Source: Streptomyces sp. ISL-96 (GTDB lineage Bacteria; Actinomycetota; Actinomycetes; Streptomycetales; Streptomycetaceae). From it: 64,000 nucleotides of DNA. The stretch spans positions 62,001-126,000 of the forward strand of contig NZ_JAGGPA010000027.1 of the NCBI RefSeq assembly GCF_018614035.1, written 5' to 3'. Both the position numbers and the translations under genes were made by a program. Every line of letters starts with the position of its first letter. Position 1 is the first letter of the stretch. Below, piece after piece: positions 52,580 to 60,562 of this stretch. The notes beneath the pieces were generated by a model, which made no database searches, was not told where the DNA came from, and saw nothing but the letters and a program-made list of their open reading frames with translations.

Positions 52580-53145
52580 ATCACACCTCGTTTCGGTGCC
52601 AGTCCGGCCGTGGCCAGTCGGGCCCTTATCCGTTTGCGCGCGCGGTGCAGCCGGCTCATCACGGTGCCTTCCGGAACGTCCAGCAGGTGGGCGGCCTCCG
52701 CGTAGGTGAGGCCGTCGATGTCCACCAGCTGCACCACCTGCCGGTGCTTGTCCGGAAGCGCGCACAGGGCCTCGTCGACCACCTCGTCGAACGCTTCGCC
52801 CACCACAATTTCTTCCGCCGACCCGCTGGCGCCCGTGGAGCTGAGCCGGTCCAGGTCGGTGTCCGGGTCGTCCAGAAGATGCGGACGGCGGCGGCGGTGC
52901 CTGTTGATCTCGGCCCTCCGCATGATCGTCAGCAGCCAGGCGCGCGGGTGTTTCCCGTCGAAGCGGTCGATGGACCGGTACGCGCGCAGCAGGGTGTCCT
53001 GCACCAGGTCTTCGGCGTCGGCGGGCTGCGCGGTCAGCGTCTTCGCCACGCGCAGCAGCACCTCCACCTCGGGCAGCACGTAGGCAGCGAACGCCTTGCC
53101 CCGAGGGTCCGCCGGGTCTGGCGGCGCTGTCACTTCGTCTTCCAC
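52576..53145 (-). CDS. ECF RNA polymerase sigma factor (SigR-like)
   Basis: About 189 aa. Region 2 is visible in ADAEDLVQDTLLRAYRSIDR, then FDGKHPRAWLLTIMRRAEIN; region 4 in LPDKHRQVVQLVDIDGLTYA followed by EAAHLLDVPEGTVMSRLHRA. The close stop-start overlap with a zinc anti-sigma gene, and its own promoter of SigR-like shape, place it with the SigR group (ECF12-like). The GTG at 53145 is chosen: it lies exactly eight bases after the -10 GTT, as does the ATG at 54176, suggesting leaderless mRNA; a longer start at 53199 would lie in the promoter. Confidence 0.9.
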   Translation of the reverse strand: MEDEVTAPPDPADPRGKAFAAYVLPEVEVLLRVAKTLTAQPADAEDLVQDTLLRAYRSIDRFDGKHPRAWLLTIMRRAEINRHRRRRPHLLDDPDTDLDRLSSTGASGSAEEIVVGEAFDEVVDEALCALPDKHRQVVQLVDIDGLTYAEAAHLLDVPEGTVMSRLHRARKRIRARLATAGLAPKRGVM

Positions 53146-53153
53146 ACAGCGGA

Positions 53154-53180
53154 AACCCCTCGTCGGGACGGGTACATTCC
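53154..53180 (-). promoter_or_regulatory. ECF (SigR-type) promoter site 5, autoregulatory
   Basis: Minus strand GGAAT (rc 53176-53180), 19 bases, GTTTCC (GTT = rc 53154-53156), with the sigma-factor GTG eight bases on. The sigma gene therefore appears to be transcribed by its own product. Confidence 0.75.
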
Positions 53181-53311
53181 ATTCCCCGGTGTAACGCATG
53201 GGGCCACGCGCCGACAGCGCACCCGAAACGGCCGCTGCCGATCACCGGCCAGTGGCCGAGAGCGGGCGCGCGGCAGGCCGGGATCCGCAGACGCAGACGA
53301 CCGTACGGGGA

Positions 53312-54073
53312 TCATTCCTGTCCCCGGGTAGTCGCGAGGACACGGCGCAGCGGCAGTGGCAGCGTCTTTCCGCCGCGGACCCAATGGGCGAGCGCCCGCT
53401 TGGCGGCATCCGCGCGTTCGGGGGCGAGGCCGGGCAGATAGAGACCATCGACCAGGACGGCCACGTCCTCGGACGTCTCCAGTACGAGAGTGAAGACCCG
53501 GCGCTCGTCGGACCGCACCCTGAATCTGGCCGGCCGCAGCACCTTGGCAACAGAGTCCCGCGCCTGAGGGTTGGGCCAGGGCTGATGCACCGCGCCGAGC
53601 GTCCGCATGACCCAGGCCCAGCCCAACAGCCCGGCTGGGTCGAACCCGAGGCGGGCCGGGACGAGGGCAGCGAGCAGGCCGCCGGGTCGTAGCACCCGCG
53701 TAATCTCGCCCAGCACCCGTGGCAGCGGAGTGAGCACCGGCAGGCACATCGACGCGCAGACCGCGCCGACACTTCCCGAGGTCAGGGGCAGGGCGTCGGC
53801 GCTTGCGCGCACGAGCGGACCGCGGCCCGCCCGGGCGGCTGCGGCAAGTTCCCCCGATGAGGAGTCGACACCCACCCAGTCGGCGTCCGGGAGCAGCGGC
53901 CGCATGGGTGCGGTGCCGCAGGCCAGGTCCAGCACGGGGCCGGGTGCCCCGCGCAGGGGCTCGGCCAGCCAGGCGTGCGGAGAGGTATCGGCCCGCTCGA
54001 AGAACCGTTCGGTGATGCCGGGGCGATCGTCGTGGTAGGCGGAGAGATAGCGGCGCCACTCTTTCTCGTCCAA
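53312..54073 (-). CDS. SAM-dependent methyltransferase (class I)
   Basis: About 253 aa. TTG 54073 is chosen because AGGAGGAGC lies seven bases upstream and the sequence before it is promoter. The SAM site is VLDLACGTAPMRPLLPDADW (DxACGT) with VGVDSSSGEL as motif II; the methyltransferase core runs to EITRVLRPGGLLAALVPARL. No thiol-rich site of the ArsM type is present, so it is not an arsenite methyltransferase. The substrate is unknown. An ECF-type promoter lies ~40 bases upstream. Confidence 0.85.
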   Translation of the reverse strand: MDEKEWRRYLSAYHDDRPGITERFFERADTSPHAWLAEPLRGAPGPVLDLACGTAPMRPLLPDADWVGVDSSSGELAAAARAGRGPLVRASADALPLTSGSVGAVCASMCLPVLTPLPRVLGEITRVLRPGGLLAALVPARLGFDPAGLLGWAWVMRTLGAVHQPWPNPQARDSVAKVLRPARFRVRSDERRVFTLVLETSEDVAVLVDGLYLPGLAPERADAAKRALAHWVRGGKTLPLPLRRVLATTRGQE

Positions 54074-54110
54074 CTCGGCGGCTCCTCCTGATCGGCGGGC
54101 GGTTGCCGGG

Positions 54111-54138
54111 AACCCTAGGGTCTCGCCACGGCCATTCC
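54111..54138 (-). promoter_or_regulatory. ECF (SigR-type) promoter site 6
   Basis: Minus strand GGAAT (rc 54134-54138), 20 bases, GTTCCC (GTT = rc 54111-54113), ahead of the methyltransferase start at 54073. Its -35 is back to back with that of site 7 (CATTCCATGGAATG). Confidence 0.65.
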
Positions 54139-54140
54139 AT

Positions 54141-54167
54141 GGAATGCGTCGAGTCGAGTCCCGGGTT
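54141..54167 (+). promoter_or_regulatory. ECF (SigR-type) promoter site 7
   Basis: Plus strand GGAAT (54141-54145), 19 bases, GTTCCC (GTT 54165-54167), with ATG 54176 eight bases on, identical spacing to the sigma-factor gene. This indicates leaderless transcription. Confidence 0.75.
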
Positions 54168-54175
54168 CCCGGTGC

Positions 54176-54478
54176 ATGAAAAGGCAGCGCATCCCCGGGC
54201 CACGTCAGTTGTGGGCTGAGTGCCGGGAGAAGGTACGGCATGTGCGGCTGCGCGGTGCTGTGGAGGCCTACGCGGACGGGGAGCTCAGCGGTGTGCACCG
54301 GATGCGGGTGGCCGCGCACGTCGCTTGCTGCTGGGCGTGCAGCGGCTCTCTGCAGACGCTGCGGCTGATCAAGGCCTCGCTGCGGGGCAGCCCTCGGCGT
54401 ACGCCCGCCTCGCTGGCCTCCGTCCGTATGCGTCGCTTCGCCCAGCGGCTCACCTCGTCGCCCCGTGCCGACCCGTGA
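54176..54478 (+). CDS. Zinc-finger anti-sigma-like (zf-HC2) protein
   Basis: A 100-aa basic protein. EAYADGELSGVHRMRVAAHV runs into HVACCWACSGSLQTLRLIKA, a His-x3-Cys-x2-Cys ZAS motif like that of the anti-sigma factor at 52256-52579. The rest is helical and Arg-rich, with no membrane segment. It may be a second, SigR-controlled anti-sigma factor. It has no ribosome site and is probably translated from a leaderless mRNA. Confidence 0.78.
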   Translation: MKRQRIPGPRQLWAECREKVRHVRLRGAVEAYADGELSGVHRMRVAAHVACCWACSGSLQTLRLIKASLRGSPRRTPASLASVRMRRFAQRLTSSPRADP

Positions 54479-54573
54479 ACCGTCGAGCCCGTGTTCGCAG
54501 AGGAGGACATGATGTCCATCCGATCCTCGAGCCCCTTGAGGCAGGGAAGCCCTCTGGCAGCGGCGGTTGATGG

Positions 54574-56791
54574 AGCGTCTCTAATCAGCTAAGCGATCCC
54601 GTGTCAGACGTAGTGTCTGGCGCGGGTTCTGCCCATCGTGGAGGAGTGGTGTGAGCGTGCAGGTGGAAGCCCGCGCCCAGTGCTGTTCCTCGTGGCCGGT
54701 GTCGGCCGGATGGGGGTCCCCCCGGACGGAGTCTGGGGGAGGGTGTGCTGATCGTCGTCATGCTCTGGTGCCGGTGGGCTGCGCGGGGCAGCCGGGTCCG
54801 GTCCGTTGGTGCGTGTCCCTCCGGACGCTTGCCCGCCGGGCCCGAGGGGCCGGCGGGGGAGGGGGCCCTGCGTCGCCTGGGCGCGGGGCGTGCTGTGTGT
54901 CGCCGGGTAGGTCCGGTCTTGGACCGGTCCCGGCTGGTCTTCGGTGCGGGCGTGATGACCGCTCGGGCTTCGAGCTTCTCCACCACCGAGCGGATCACCA
55001 TGGCACCGGTGGCGCGGTCGGTGACGGTCTTGGTCTGGTGGGTCAGGCCGCGTGCGGCGATACGCCGCCATGCCCCGTGGTCGCGGTCGCCCTGCCAGCC
55101 GCAGCCGTAACGGTCGGGGCAGATGGCCCACTTCCAGCCCGCGACAGTGGGGCGGTCGGGGGCTTTGCGGTGCCTGAGCGGGGTGAGGCACTGGGGGCAG
55201 TGCTTGGAGGTGTTGCGGGCCGGGACGGTGACGACGGCGATGCCGGTCTCGGCGGCCAGGTGGCGCATGCGGTCGGCGATCTGCCCGCGCACGGTCTGGG
55301 ACATGCGGGTGTTGTGCGTGCGGCCCATGCCTTTGGCTTCCATCGACCGCAGGTCTTCGAGGTAGATGACGCTCGCCCCGGCGGCGATGGCCTGGTCGAC
55401 GGCCCAGCGGGCGGCAGCCCAGGCGAGAGCGTCGTTGAGGTTCGAGCGGCGGGCGGACACTCGGCGGATCTCTTCCACCAGGACCGCGTGCTTGTCGGCC
55501 AGGGCCGGGTCGGGTGCGTGGCCGTCGATGAGTCGCTGGTAGTGGTCGGCCTTGGCGTGGAGGCGCTCGGACAGCCGCCGGAGTCGGTGCTGTTTGGCCA
55601 GCACTCCGGAAGCCCGGAACTGGGCGCCGTGCCCGAGGGCGGTGATACGGCCGTCATCGTGGAGCCGGGCGGCACCTGCGGACAGCAGCGTGTTGAGGCC
55701 CCAGTCCACGCCGAGCGCAATCGTGTGCCCGGTGCGGGCGGTCTTGGGGACGGCGTGGGTGTAGGCGAGATCGGCGCGCACCCGGCCACCGGACACACGC
55801 AGGGTGGGCAGGTGCAGGACCGCGCCGGTCGGGATCGTCGGCGGCAGCGAGATCGGGCAGGCCACCCACGTCCAGTCCGCGTACGTGCGCGGGTCGGGAC
55901 GGGTCGGCAGTTGCAGCCGAAGCAGCGCCCGGCCTGGCTCGTCGGCGCGTTCGACGGTGGCCTGCTGCCCGTCGCACGCGGACAGCAGCAGCATCCGCGC
56001 CACGCGGGGCGCGGGCTCCATCTCGAACACATCAGCCGGAAGCCGCCCGTGCCTGCGGGCGAAGGCGACCGCTTGACGGGTGCGGGACTTGATCACACTC
56101 GACGGCAGGAAACGGCCCCCGGGCACAGCCTCGCGGACCTGATCCCACTCGGCGGGCGTGCGCTTGGCCGGATCTGCCGGCCACACGGCCAGTACCCCGG
56201 CGGTCACATCGGCGCGCCACTTCGCCGACCGCAGGGAGCGCCCGGCCTGTTCCTGAGCCATCCGCACAATCCGGTCGTTGACCTTGACGCCCTCGGGCGC
56301 AGCGGTCGTCCAGCCCAGGCGGCGCAGTGCCATCCACGCGTTCGACGGCAGCTTCCGGCCCCCGGCGTCCTCCCCGGACGCCAGCCGGTCCACGTCGACG
56401 GCGTTCCAGTGCTCGGCGGTCAGCGCGGATACCATGCCCGACACCAACTCGGCGCACCAGCCCACACGCTCCGCCAAGGCGGCCGGGGACAGGACTTCGC
56501 CGGTCTTCTCGTCCACGCCGCCGCGCAGCAAGGCGCGTGCGCATGCGGTACGGGCAGTCTCGCCCTCGACCAGCGGCAGCCTGCGGCCCCCTGCCCCCGC
56601 CGACCGGACCATCACCGCCACCCCCTTCACCGCCCACCCTGTGCTGTCATCCGATCAACGACACCCATCGCAGGAAAGTCACGCATTCGATCCACGAATC
56701 CACGTACGGGATATGCGGCAGGCAGAAGAAACGATCACGCGCAACAGCCGAACCCGCCAGACACTCCGCCTCACCACGGATACATAAGGAA
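54574..56791 (-). mobile_element. Solitary TnpB element 2 (IS605/IS607-type, no transposase)
   Basis: Same architecture as the element at 29951-32080. The left end (minus strand) reads TTCCTTATGTATCCGTGG from 56791; the right end ends CTGATTAGAGACGCT at 54574, after which the guide-position bases are CCATCAACCGCC. The CAGACA/TGTCTG hairpin before the right end is conserved here with a CTA/CTACG spacer variant. Insertion seems to have cut a small rightward frame that starts at ATG 54511 behind AGAGGAGG and runs SIRSSSPLRQGSPLAAAVDG into the element. Confidence 0.82.
54585..56612 (-). CDS. tnpB: TnpB-like RNA-guided nuclease 2
   Basis: About 675 aa, clearly a diverged copy of the protein at 30105. 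RuvC residues are in VDWGLNTLLSAG, VIYLEDLRSMEAKG and GCGWQGDRDHGAWRRIA, and the zinc ribbon is KHCPQC with CPDRYGC, where the second pair has three extra residues compared with copy 1. ATG 56612 is chosen over the frame start at 56630 because it has a GAAGGGGG upstream. The long basic C-tail is shared. Both open frames look intact. Confidence 0.88.
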   Translation of the reverse strand: MVRSAGAGGRRLPLVEGETARTACARALLRGGVDEKTGEVLSPAALAERVGWCAELVSGMVSALTAEHWNAVDVDRLASGEDAGGRKLPSNAWMALRRLGWTTAAPEGVKVNDRIVRMAQEQAGRSLRSAKWRADVTAGVLAVWPADPAKRTPAEWDQVREAVPGGRFLPSSVIKSRTRQAVAFARRHGRLPADVFEMEPAPRVARMLLLSACDGQQATVERADEPGRALLRLQLPTRPDPRTYADWTWVACPISLPPTIPTGAVLHLPTLRVSGGRVRADLAYTHAVPKTARTGHTIALGVDWGLNTLLSAGAARLHDDGRITALGHGAQFRASGVLAKQHRLRRLSERLHAKADHYQRLIDGHAPDPALADKHAVLVEEIRRVSARRSNLNDALAWAAARWAVDQAIAAGASVIYLEDLRSMEAKGMGRTHNTRMSQTVRGQIADRMRHLAAETGIAVVTVPARNTSKHCPQCLTPLRHRKAPDRPTVAGWKWAICPDRYGCGWQGDRDHGAWRRIAARGLTHQTKTVTDRATGAMVIRSVVEKLEARAVITPAPKTSRDRSKTGPTRRHTARPAPRRRRAPSPAGPSGPAGKRPEGHAPTDRTRLPRAAHRHQSMTTISTPSPRLRPGGPPSGRHRPRGTALGAGFHLHAHTTPPRWAEPAPDTTSDTGSLS

Positions 56792-56805
56792 ACCGGTGAG
56801 TCTTG

Positions 56806-57051
56806 ATGCTGCTGCGCTGTGCAGGTCCGCTGATCGCCGTCGGCGCCGGTCTGATCGTGGTCGGCGGTGTGCTGCGCCACGCATGGCTGGTGACCATGGG
56901 CGCGATGCTCGTGCTGATGGCCACCGTCCACGCCATGCGGTGTCACGTCATGCGCGGTCGTGGAGCGGCCGATCCGGACGGCTGCTGTTCCAACGTGCCG
57001 CTGCCTGGTGCCGGCGGCGACCGGGATGAGGACAGCCCTGGCACGGGGTAG
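56806..57051 (+). CDS. Small two-helix membrane protein
   Basis: An 81-aa protein. Two hydrophobic helices (GPLIAVGAGLIVVGGVL and LVTMGAMLVLMATVHAM) are followed by RCHVMRGRG and a Cys pair (DGCCSNVPL). ATG 56806 lies 15 bases from the left end of TnpB element 2, which has probably replaced its promoter and ribosome site. Family unknown. Confidence 0.55.
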   Translation: MLLRCAGPLIAVGAGLIVVGGVLRHAWLVTMGAMLVLMATVHAMRCHVMRGRGAADPDGCCSNVPLPGAGGDRDEDSPGTG

Positions 57052-57053
57052 GG

Positions 57054-57248
57054 ACTGCCGGCCGCCCGCGCAACGTCACCGGTCTGCTGGACGCCCTCCA
57101 GGCCGACGGCTACGTCGCCCGCGAACCGCACCCCACCGACCGGCGCGCCACGCTGGTCTCACTCACCGAGGTCGGCCGCACAGCGGCGGCCGGATTGCGC
57201 AGCGGCCGCGACGAGATGGCTGCCCAGCTCGATAATCCGCCCACGTGA
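57054..57248 (+). pseudogene. MarR-type regulator fragment
   Basis: An open 65-codon stretch with no start: GRPRNVTGLLDALQADGYVA, then EPHPTDRRATLVSLTEVGRT and ending QLDNPPT. This is the recognition helix, wing (D-R-R) and following strand of a MarR-family regulator. The N-terminal dimer helices and the C-terminal helix are absent. It lies immediately downstream of the small membrane gene. Confidence 0.6.
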
Positions 57249-57318
57249 ACAGGGTTCGGCCGGCTGTCCCCGGTTACTGGGGCCGTAGGGGTCGGTGGTC
57301 TTCTCGGCAGAGAGGTGA

Positions 57319-57362
57319 GCATGCCGGGCCCGGACGGTCGGCGGCGTCCGGGCCCGGCATGC
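57319..57362 (-). terminator. Hairpin terminator of arsM
   Basis: GCATGCCGGGCCCGGAC (57319-57335) pairs with GTCCGGGCCCGGCATGC (57346-57362), a 17-bp perfect stem with a 10-base loop, three bases after the arsM stop. Confidence 0.8.
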
Positions 57363-57364
57363 GG

Positions 57365-58423
57365 TCAGCAGCAGCCGGACCCTGTCTCTGTGCCGCTGGT
57401 GGCTGCGGCGTCGGCCGGTGCGCAGGGGAACAGGCCGAAGTGCGTCGTCTTGTCGCCGCTCACCGTGAAGTGCGGGGCATAGCGGGTGCGGCTGAGCATG
57501 TCGGCGGTGTTGCCGCAGACCAGCATGGGTTTGGCTGTGTGGAGGCGGTGGTGGTCATCGAGGTCGAAGGCGTGCGGGTGTTCGGGGAGGGTGCCGCGAT
57601 AGACGGCGACCTGCCCGTAGTCCTCGCAGCGGTCCTCCAGCGGCACGTTGAACGCACGGACGGTGCGCGAGGTGAAGGACGCGAAGCCGATCTTCCGCTC
57701 GATGTCCGGGCTGCTCAGCGTGATGGGTGAGGCGGCGACCGTACGGGCGTCCGCGCAGCCGGAGTCCGCCATCAGGCGCCGGAAGTCCTCGGTGTACAGC
57801 GCGCCGGCGAGGCATTCGCCGACCAGCTCCGCGTCGCCCATGAGCGTGGCGGGCAGCCGGCGGTCGGCGAAGACGTCGGAGAAGTACAGCTCGCCACCGG
57901 GCTTGAACACCCGGAAGATCTCCCGGAACACGCGTGGCTTGTCCGGAGAGAGGTTCAGTACGCAGTTGGAGACGACCAGGTCGATCGAGTCGTCCGCGAT
58001 ACCGGCGCCGGCCAGGTCCTCGATGTAGCCCTGACGGAACTCTGTATTGGCCCACCCGAACCGCTCCGCGTGCCAGTCCTGCTGGCGGCGGGCCACGGCC
58101 AGCTGCTCCTCGGTCATGTCGACGCCGATGACCCGGCCCTTGGGACCGACGAGCTGGGAGAGGACATACGCGTCACGCCCGCTGCCGCAGCCCAGATCGA
58201 GGACGGTGATGCCGTCGAGCGCGGCGGGGATCGGGGAACCGCAGCCGTAGAAACGGTCCTTGACCTCCTCGTGTACGCGGGTGAGTGCGTCGGCGATGTG
58301 GGGCGGCGGCGCCTCGGCGGCGCAGCAGGCCGAGGTCTTCAGGTCCTGAGAGGACGACAGCAGCTTGCCGTAGTAGTCCTTCACTGCGTCCGTCACGAAG
58401 CCGGTGGATACATCGGTCGCCAT
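57365..58423 (-). CDS. arsM: Arsenite methyltransferase
   Basis: A 352-aa ArsM. The SAM site is ITVLDLGCGSGRDAYVLSQL. Conserved arsenite-binding Cys lie in SNCVLNLSPDK and GECLAGALYTEDFRRL, with further Cys pairs near the N-terminus (TSACCAAEA) and at the very end (GSGCC). It methylates As(III) stepwise using SAM and thiols, giving mono- and dimethylarsenicals. ATG 58423 has AGGGGAG upstream and an ECF-type promoter at 58483. It is divergent from the flavoprotein-rSAM operon, and methylated arsenic is the expected substrate of a radical SAM adenosyl transfer. Confidence 0.95.
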   Translation of the reverse strand: MATDVSTGFVTDAVKDYYGKLLSSSQDLKTSACCAAEAPPPHIADALTRVHEEVKDRFYGCGSPIPAALDGITVLDLGCGSGRDAYVLSQLVGPKGRVIGVDMTEEQLAVARRQQDWHAERFGWANTEFRQGYIEDLAGAGIADDSIDLVVSNCVLNLSPDKPRVFREIFRVFKPGGELYFSDVFADRRLPATLMGDAELVGECLAGALYTEDFRRLMADSGCADARTVAASPITLSSPDIERKIGFASFTSRTVRAFNVPLEDRCEDYGQVAVYRGTLPEHPHAFDLDDHHRLHTAKPMLVCGNTADMLSRTRYAPHFTVSGDKTTHFGLFPCAPADAAATSGTETGSGCC

Positions 58424-58482
58424 GTTTCTCCCCTGGGACGAAGGCGATAAGTGTGAGCGGGCGGGTGCCGCCGTGCGCCGGG

Positions 58483-58509
58483 AACCCACCGAGGGGCGGC
58501 AAGCATTCC
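58483..58509 (-). promoter_or_regulatory. ECF (SigR-type) promoter site 8 (arsM)
   Basis: Minus strand GGAAT (rc 58505-58509), 19 bases, GTTCCC (GTT = rc 58483-58485), 60 bases before arsM. Confidence 0.7.
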
Positions 58510-58586
58510 CCCGAGGCGGACACGCCGGGCACGGTGGTGTGCCCGACGCGGTGCCGTGTGCCGTATCGAATGAGTCGTACCCGGAG

Positions 58587-58613
58587 GGAAGGCGGGAGCC
58601 ACCCGAACGGGTT
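58587..58613 (+). promoter_or_regulatory. ECF (SigR-type) promoter site 9 (flavoprotein-rSAM operon)
   Basis: Plus strand GGAAG (58587-58591), 19 bases, GTTCCC (GTT 58611-58613), 40 bases before ATG 58654. Together with site 8 it forms a divergent promoter pair. Confidence 0.68.
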
Positions 58614-58653
58614 CCCTTGCCGCAACGATGACGAGAGGCGAGTGAGGCGGCCG

Positions 58654-60072
58654 ATGAGCATGGGGCATCCCCCGCGCGGCGAGGAGACGTACGACCTGGT
58701 GGTGATCGGTGGCGGAAGTGCCGGACTGACCGCCGCCCGCACCGCCGGCCGCCTCGGCGCTCGCACGCTGCTGGTCGAACGGGACCGGCTGGGCGGTGAC
58801 TGCCTGTGGACCGGGTGCGTGCCCAGCAAGGCACTGCTGCATGTGGCGGCCCACGTGCAGGCCGCACGCGAGGTGGGGCGCTACGGGCTTCAGGCCCCTG
58901 ATGGGCCCGCCGACCTGGCGGCGGCCATGAAACATGTCAAGCAGGCGATCGGGGTGATCGAGCCGCACGACTCGGCCGAGGCGCTGCACGACTTCGGCGT
59001 CGAGGTGGCCCATGGGGATGCCGTCTTCACGGGACCGCGGGCACTGCGGGTCGCCGGTGACAGGGAGGTGGCCTTCCGGTACGCGCTGATCGCCACCGGA
59101 TCGGCCCCCGCCCTGGTGCCGGTGCCGGGCTTGGCCGAGGCCGAGCCCCTGACCAGCGACACCGTGTGGAGCCTGACCGAACTGCCGGAGCGGCTGGTGG
59201 TGCTGGGCGGCGGGCCGATCGGCTGCGAGCTTGGGCAAGCCTTCGCCCGCCTCGGCTCCACAGTCACCCTCGTGGAAGCCGCAGGCCGGTTGCTGCCGCG
59301 CGAGGAGCCCCGTGCCTCCGCCCTGGTCCGCGAGCGACTGGAGGCCGAGGGGATCACAGTCCTCACCGGCTATCGGGCCGAGAAGGTCGACGACGGCGCC
59401 GTGTACGGGCCGGGCAGGCCGATCCTGTACGACCGGCTCCTGACCACCACCGGCCGCCGCGCCAACACCGGCGGCCTCGGTCTGGAGCCGGCCGGAGTGG
59501 AGACGGACGAGCACGGCCAGGTCAGGACCGACGACCGGCTGCGGACGAGCAACCCGCGCATTTACGCGGCCGGGGATGTCACCGGCAAGTCGGCGTTCAC
59601 CCACCTTGGCGGAGTCCAGGGCGCGTCCGCCGTCACGGACGCGCTGCTCGGGGTGCGGCGTCGTATCGACTACGACGCGGTGCCCTCGGTGACGTACACC
59701 GACCCCGAGGTCGCCCGCGTCGGTGTGACCTCCGCCGAAGGAACCCGCACGCTCACCCTGGACCACGACCGGGTGGACCGGGCCGTTGCCGAGGGCCGTA
59801 CCGACGGCTTCACCTGCCTGGTGCTGGACGGACGGGGGCGGATCCTCGGCGCGACGGTGGTCGCCCCGCGCGCCGGGGAGACGATCGCGCACCTGGCCAC
59901 GGCGGTACGGCTGGGCTGGACGCCCTCGCAGTACGCCAAGACCGTGCACCCCTACCCCAGTTACACCGACGGGCCCTGGCACGCCGCGCTGAGCGACGTC
60001 TACGACCGGCTCGCCGCGCACCGCCGGATCACCGGCGCCCTGCTGGGCCTGCGCAGGAAGGTGCGGTCATGA
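58654..60072 (+). CDS. Pyridine nucleotide-disulfide oxidoreductase (MerA-like) of the organoarsenical operon
   Basis: A 472-aa flavoprotein disulfide reductase. FAD motif LVVIGGGSAGLTAARTAGRL, redox pair in GGDCLWTGCVPSKALLHVAA (CLWTGC, as in mercuric reductase and Lpd), NAD motif VVLGGGPIGCELGQAFARLG and the C-terminal VHPYPSYTDGPWHAALSD, where the usual active-site His-Pro motif is read YPSYTDG. No N-terminal HMA domain. It heads the operon; a role as thiol/disulfide or arsenical reductase is the natural guess, because arsenic methylation and adenosylation need reduced As(III). The next start overlaps its stop (ATGA). Confidence 0.88.
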   Translation: MSMGHPPRGEETYDLVVIGGGSAGLTAARTAGRLGARTLLVERDRLGGDCLWTGCVPSKALLHVAAHVQAAREVGRYGLQAPDGPADLAAAMKHVKQAIGVIEPHDSAEALHDFGVEVAHGDAVFTGPRALRVAGDREVAFRYALIATGSAPALVPVPGLAEAEPLTSDTVWSLTELPERLVVLGGGPIGCELGQAFARLGSTVTLVEAAGRLLPREEPRASALVRERLEAEGITVLTGYRAEKVDDGAVYGPGRPILYDRLLTTTGRRANTGGLGLEPAGVETDEHGQVRTDDRLRTSNPRIYAAGDVTGKSAFTHLGGVQGASAVTDALLGVRRRIDYDAVPSVTYTDPEVARVGVTSAEGTRTLTLDHDRVDRAVAEGRTDGFTCLVLDGRGRILGATVVAPRAGETIAHLATAVRLGWTPSQYAKTVHPYPSYTDGPWHAALSDVYDRLAAHRRITGALLGLRRKVRS

Positions 60073-60527
60073 TCCTGCGACTTGTCCTGGGCGTTCTGCT
60101 GACCGCGATGGCGCTCGGCCAGCTCGCCTCCTTCGCCGCCATGCCGTCCATCTTCACCGCCTACGGGCTGACCAGCGGCGCCGCCTCCACCGCTCTGGCG
60201 GTGATGCTGATCGCGGCCGAGGTTGCGGTCGGGGTGTGGTTCCTGGCCCGGCCCCGTTCCAAGGCGGTCGTCCCCGTGTGGATGTACACGGCCCTCTCGC
60301 TGGTGTGGGCGCTGCTTGCCGTCCAGGCGTACGCGCGGGGGCTGACGGTAGCGAACTGCGGCTGCTTCGGCACTTATCTGGCCCAGCCGCTGCGCTGGTT
60401 CGTCCTCGTCGAGGACGCCCTGATGCTGCTGTACGCGTGGCTGTTGCTGCGCGCCGCGCGCAGAAGGCCGCACGCCCCGGCGGAGCCGACCCCCGACCGT
60501 CAGACGTTCGGGACGACCGCCCCGTGA
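60069..60527 (+). CDS. MauE/DoxX-like membrane protein
   Basis: A 152-aa protein with four transmembrane helices (LVLGVLLTAMALGQLASFAA, ALAVMLIAAEVAVGVWFLAR, WMYTALSLVWALLAVQAYA, WFVLVEDALMLLYAWLLL) and a conserved NCGCFGTYL between helices 3 and 4, the Cys pair typical of MauE-type thiol-redox proteins. The frame overlaps the flavoprotein stop and the next gene's possible GTG start. It may pass electrons across the membrane to or from the flavoprotein. Confidence 0.82.
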   Translation: MILRLVLGVLLTAMALGQLASFAAMPSIFTAYGLTSGAASTALAVMLIAAEVAVGVWFLARPRSKAVVPVWMYTALSLVWALLAVQAYARGLTVANCGCFGTYLAQPLRWFVLVEDALMLLYAWLLLRAARRRPHAPAEPTPDRQTFGTTAP

Positions 60528-60562
60528 TCACTCGTCCGATACCGAAAACGGAGATGTACCCG

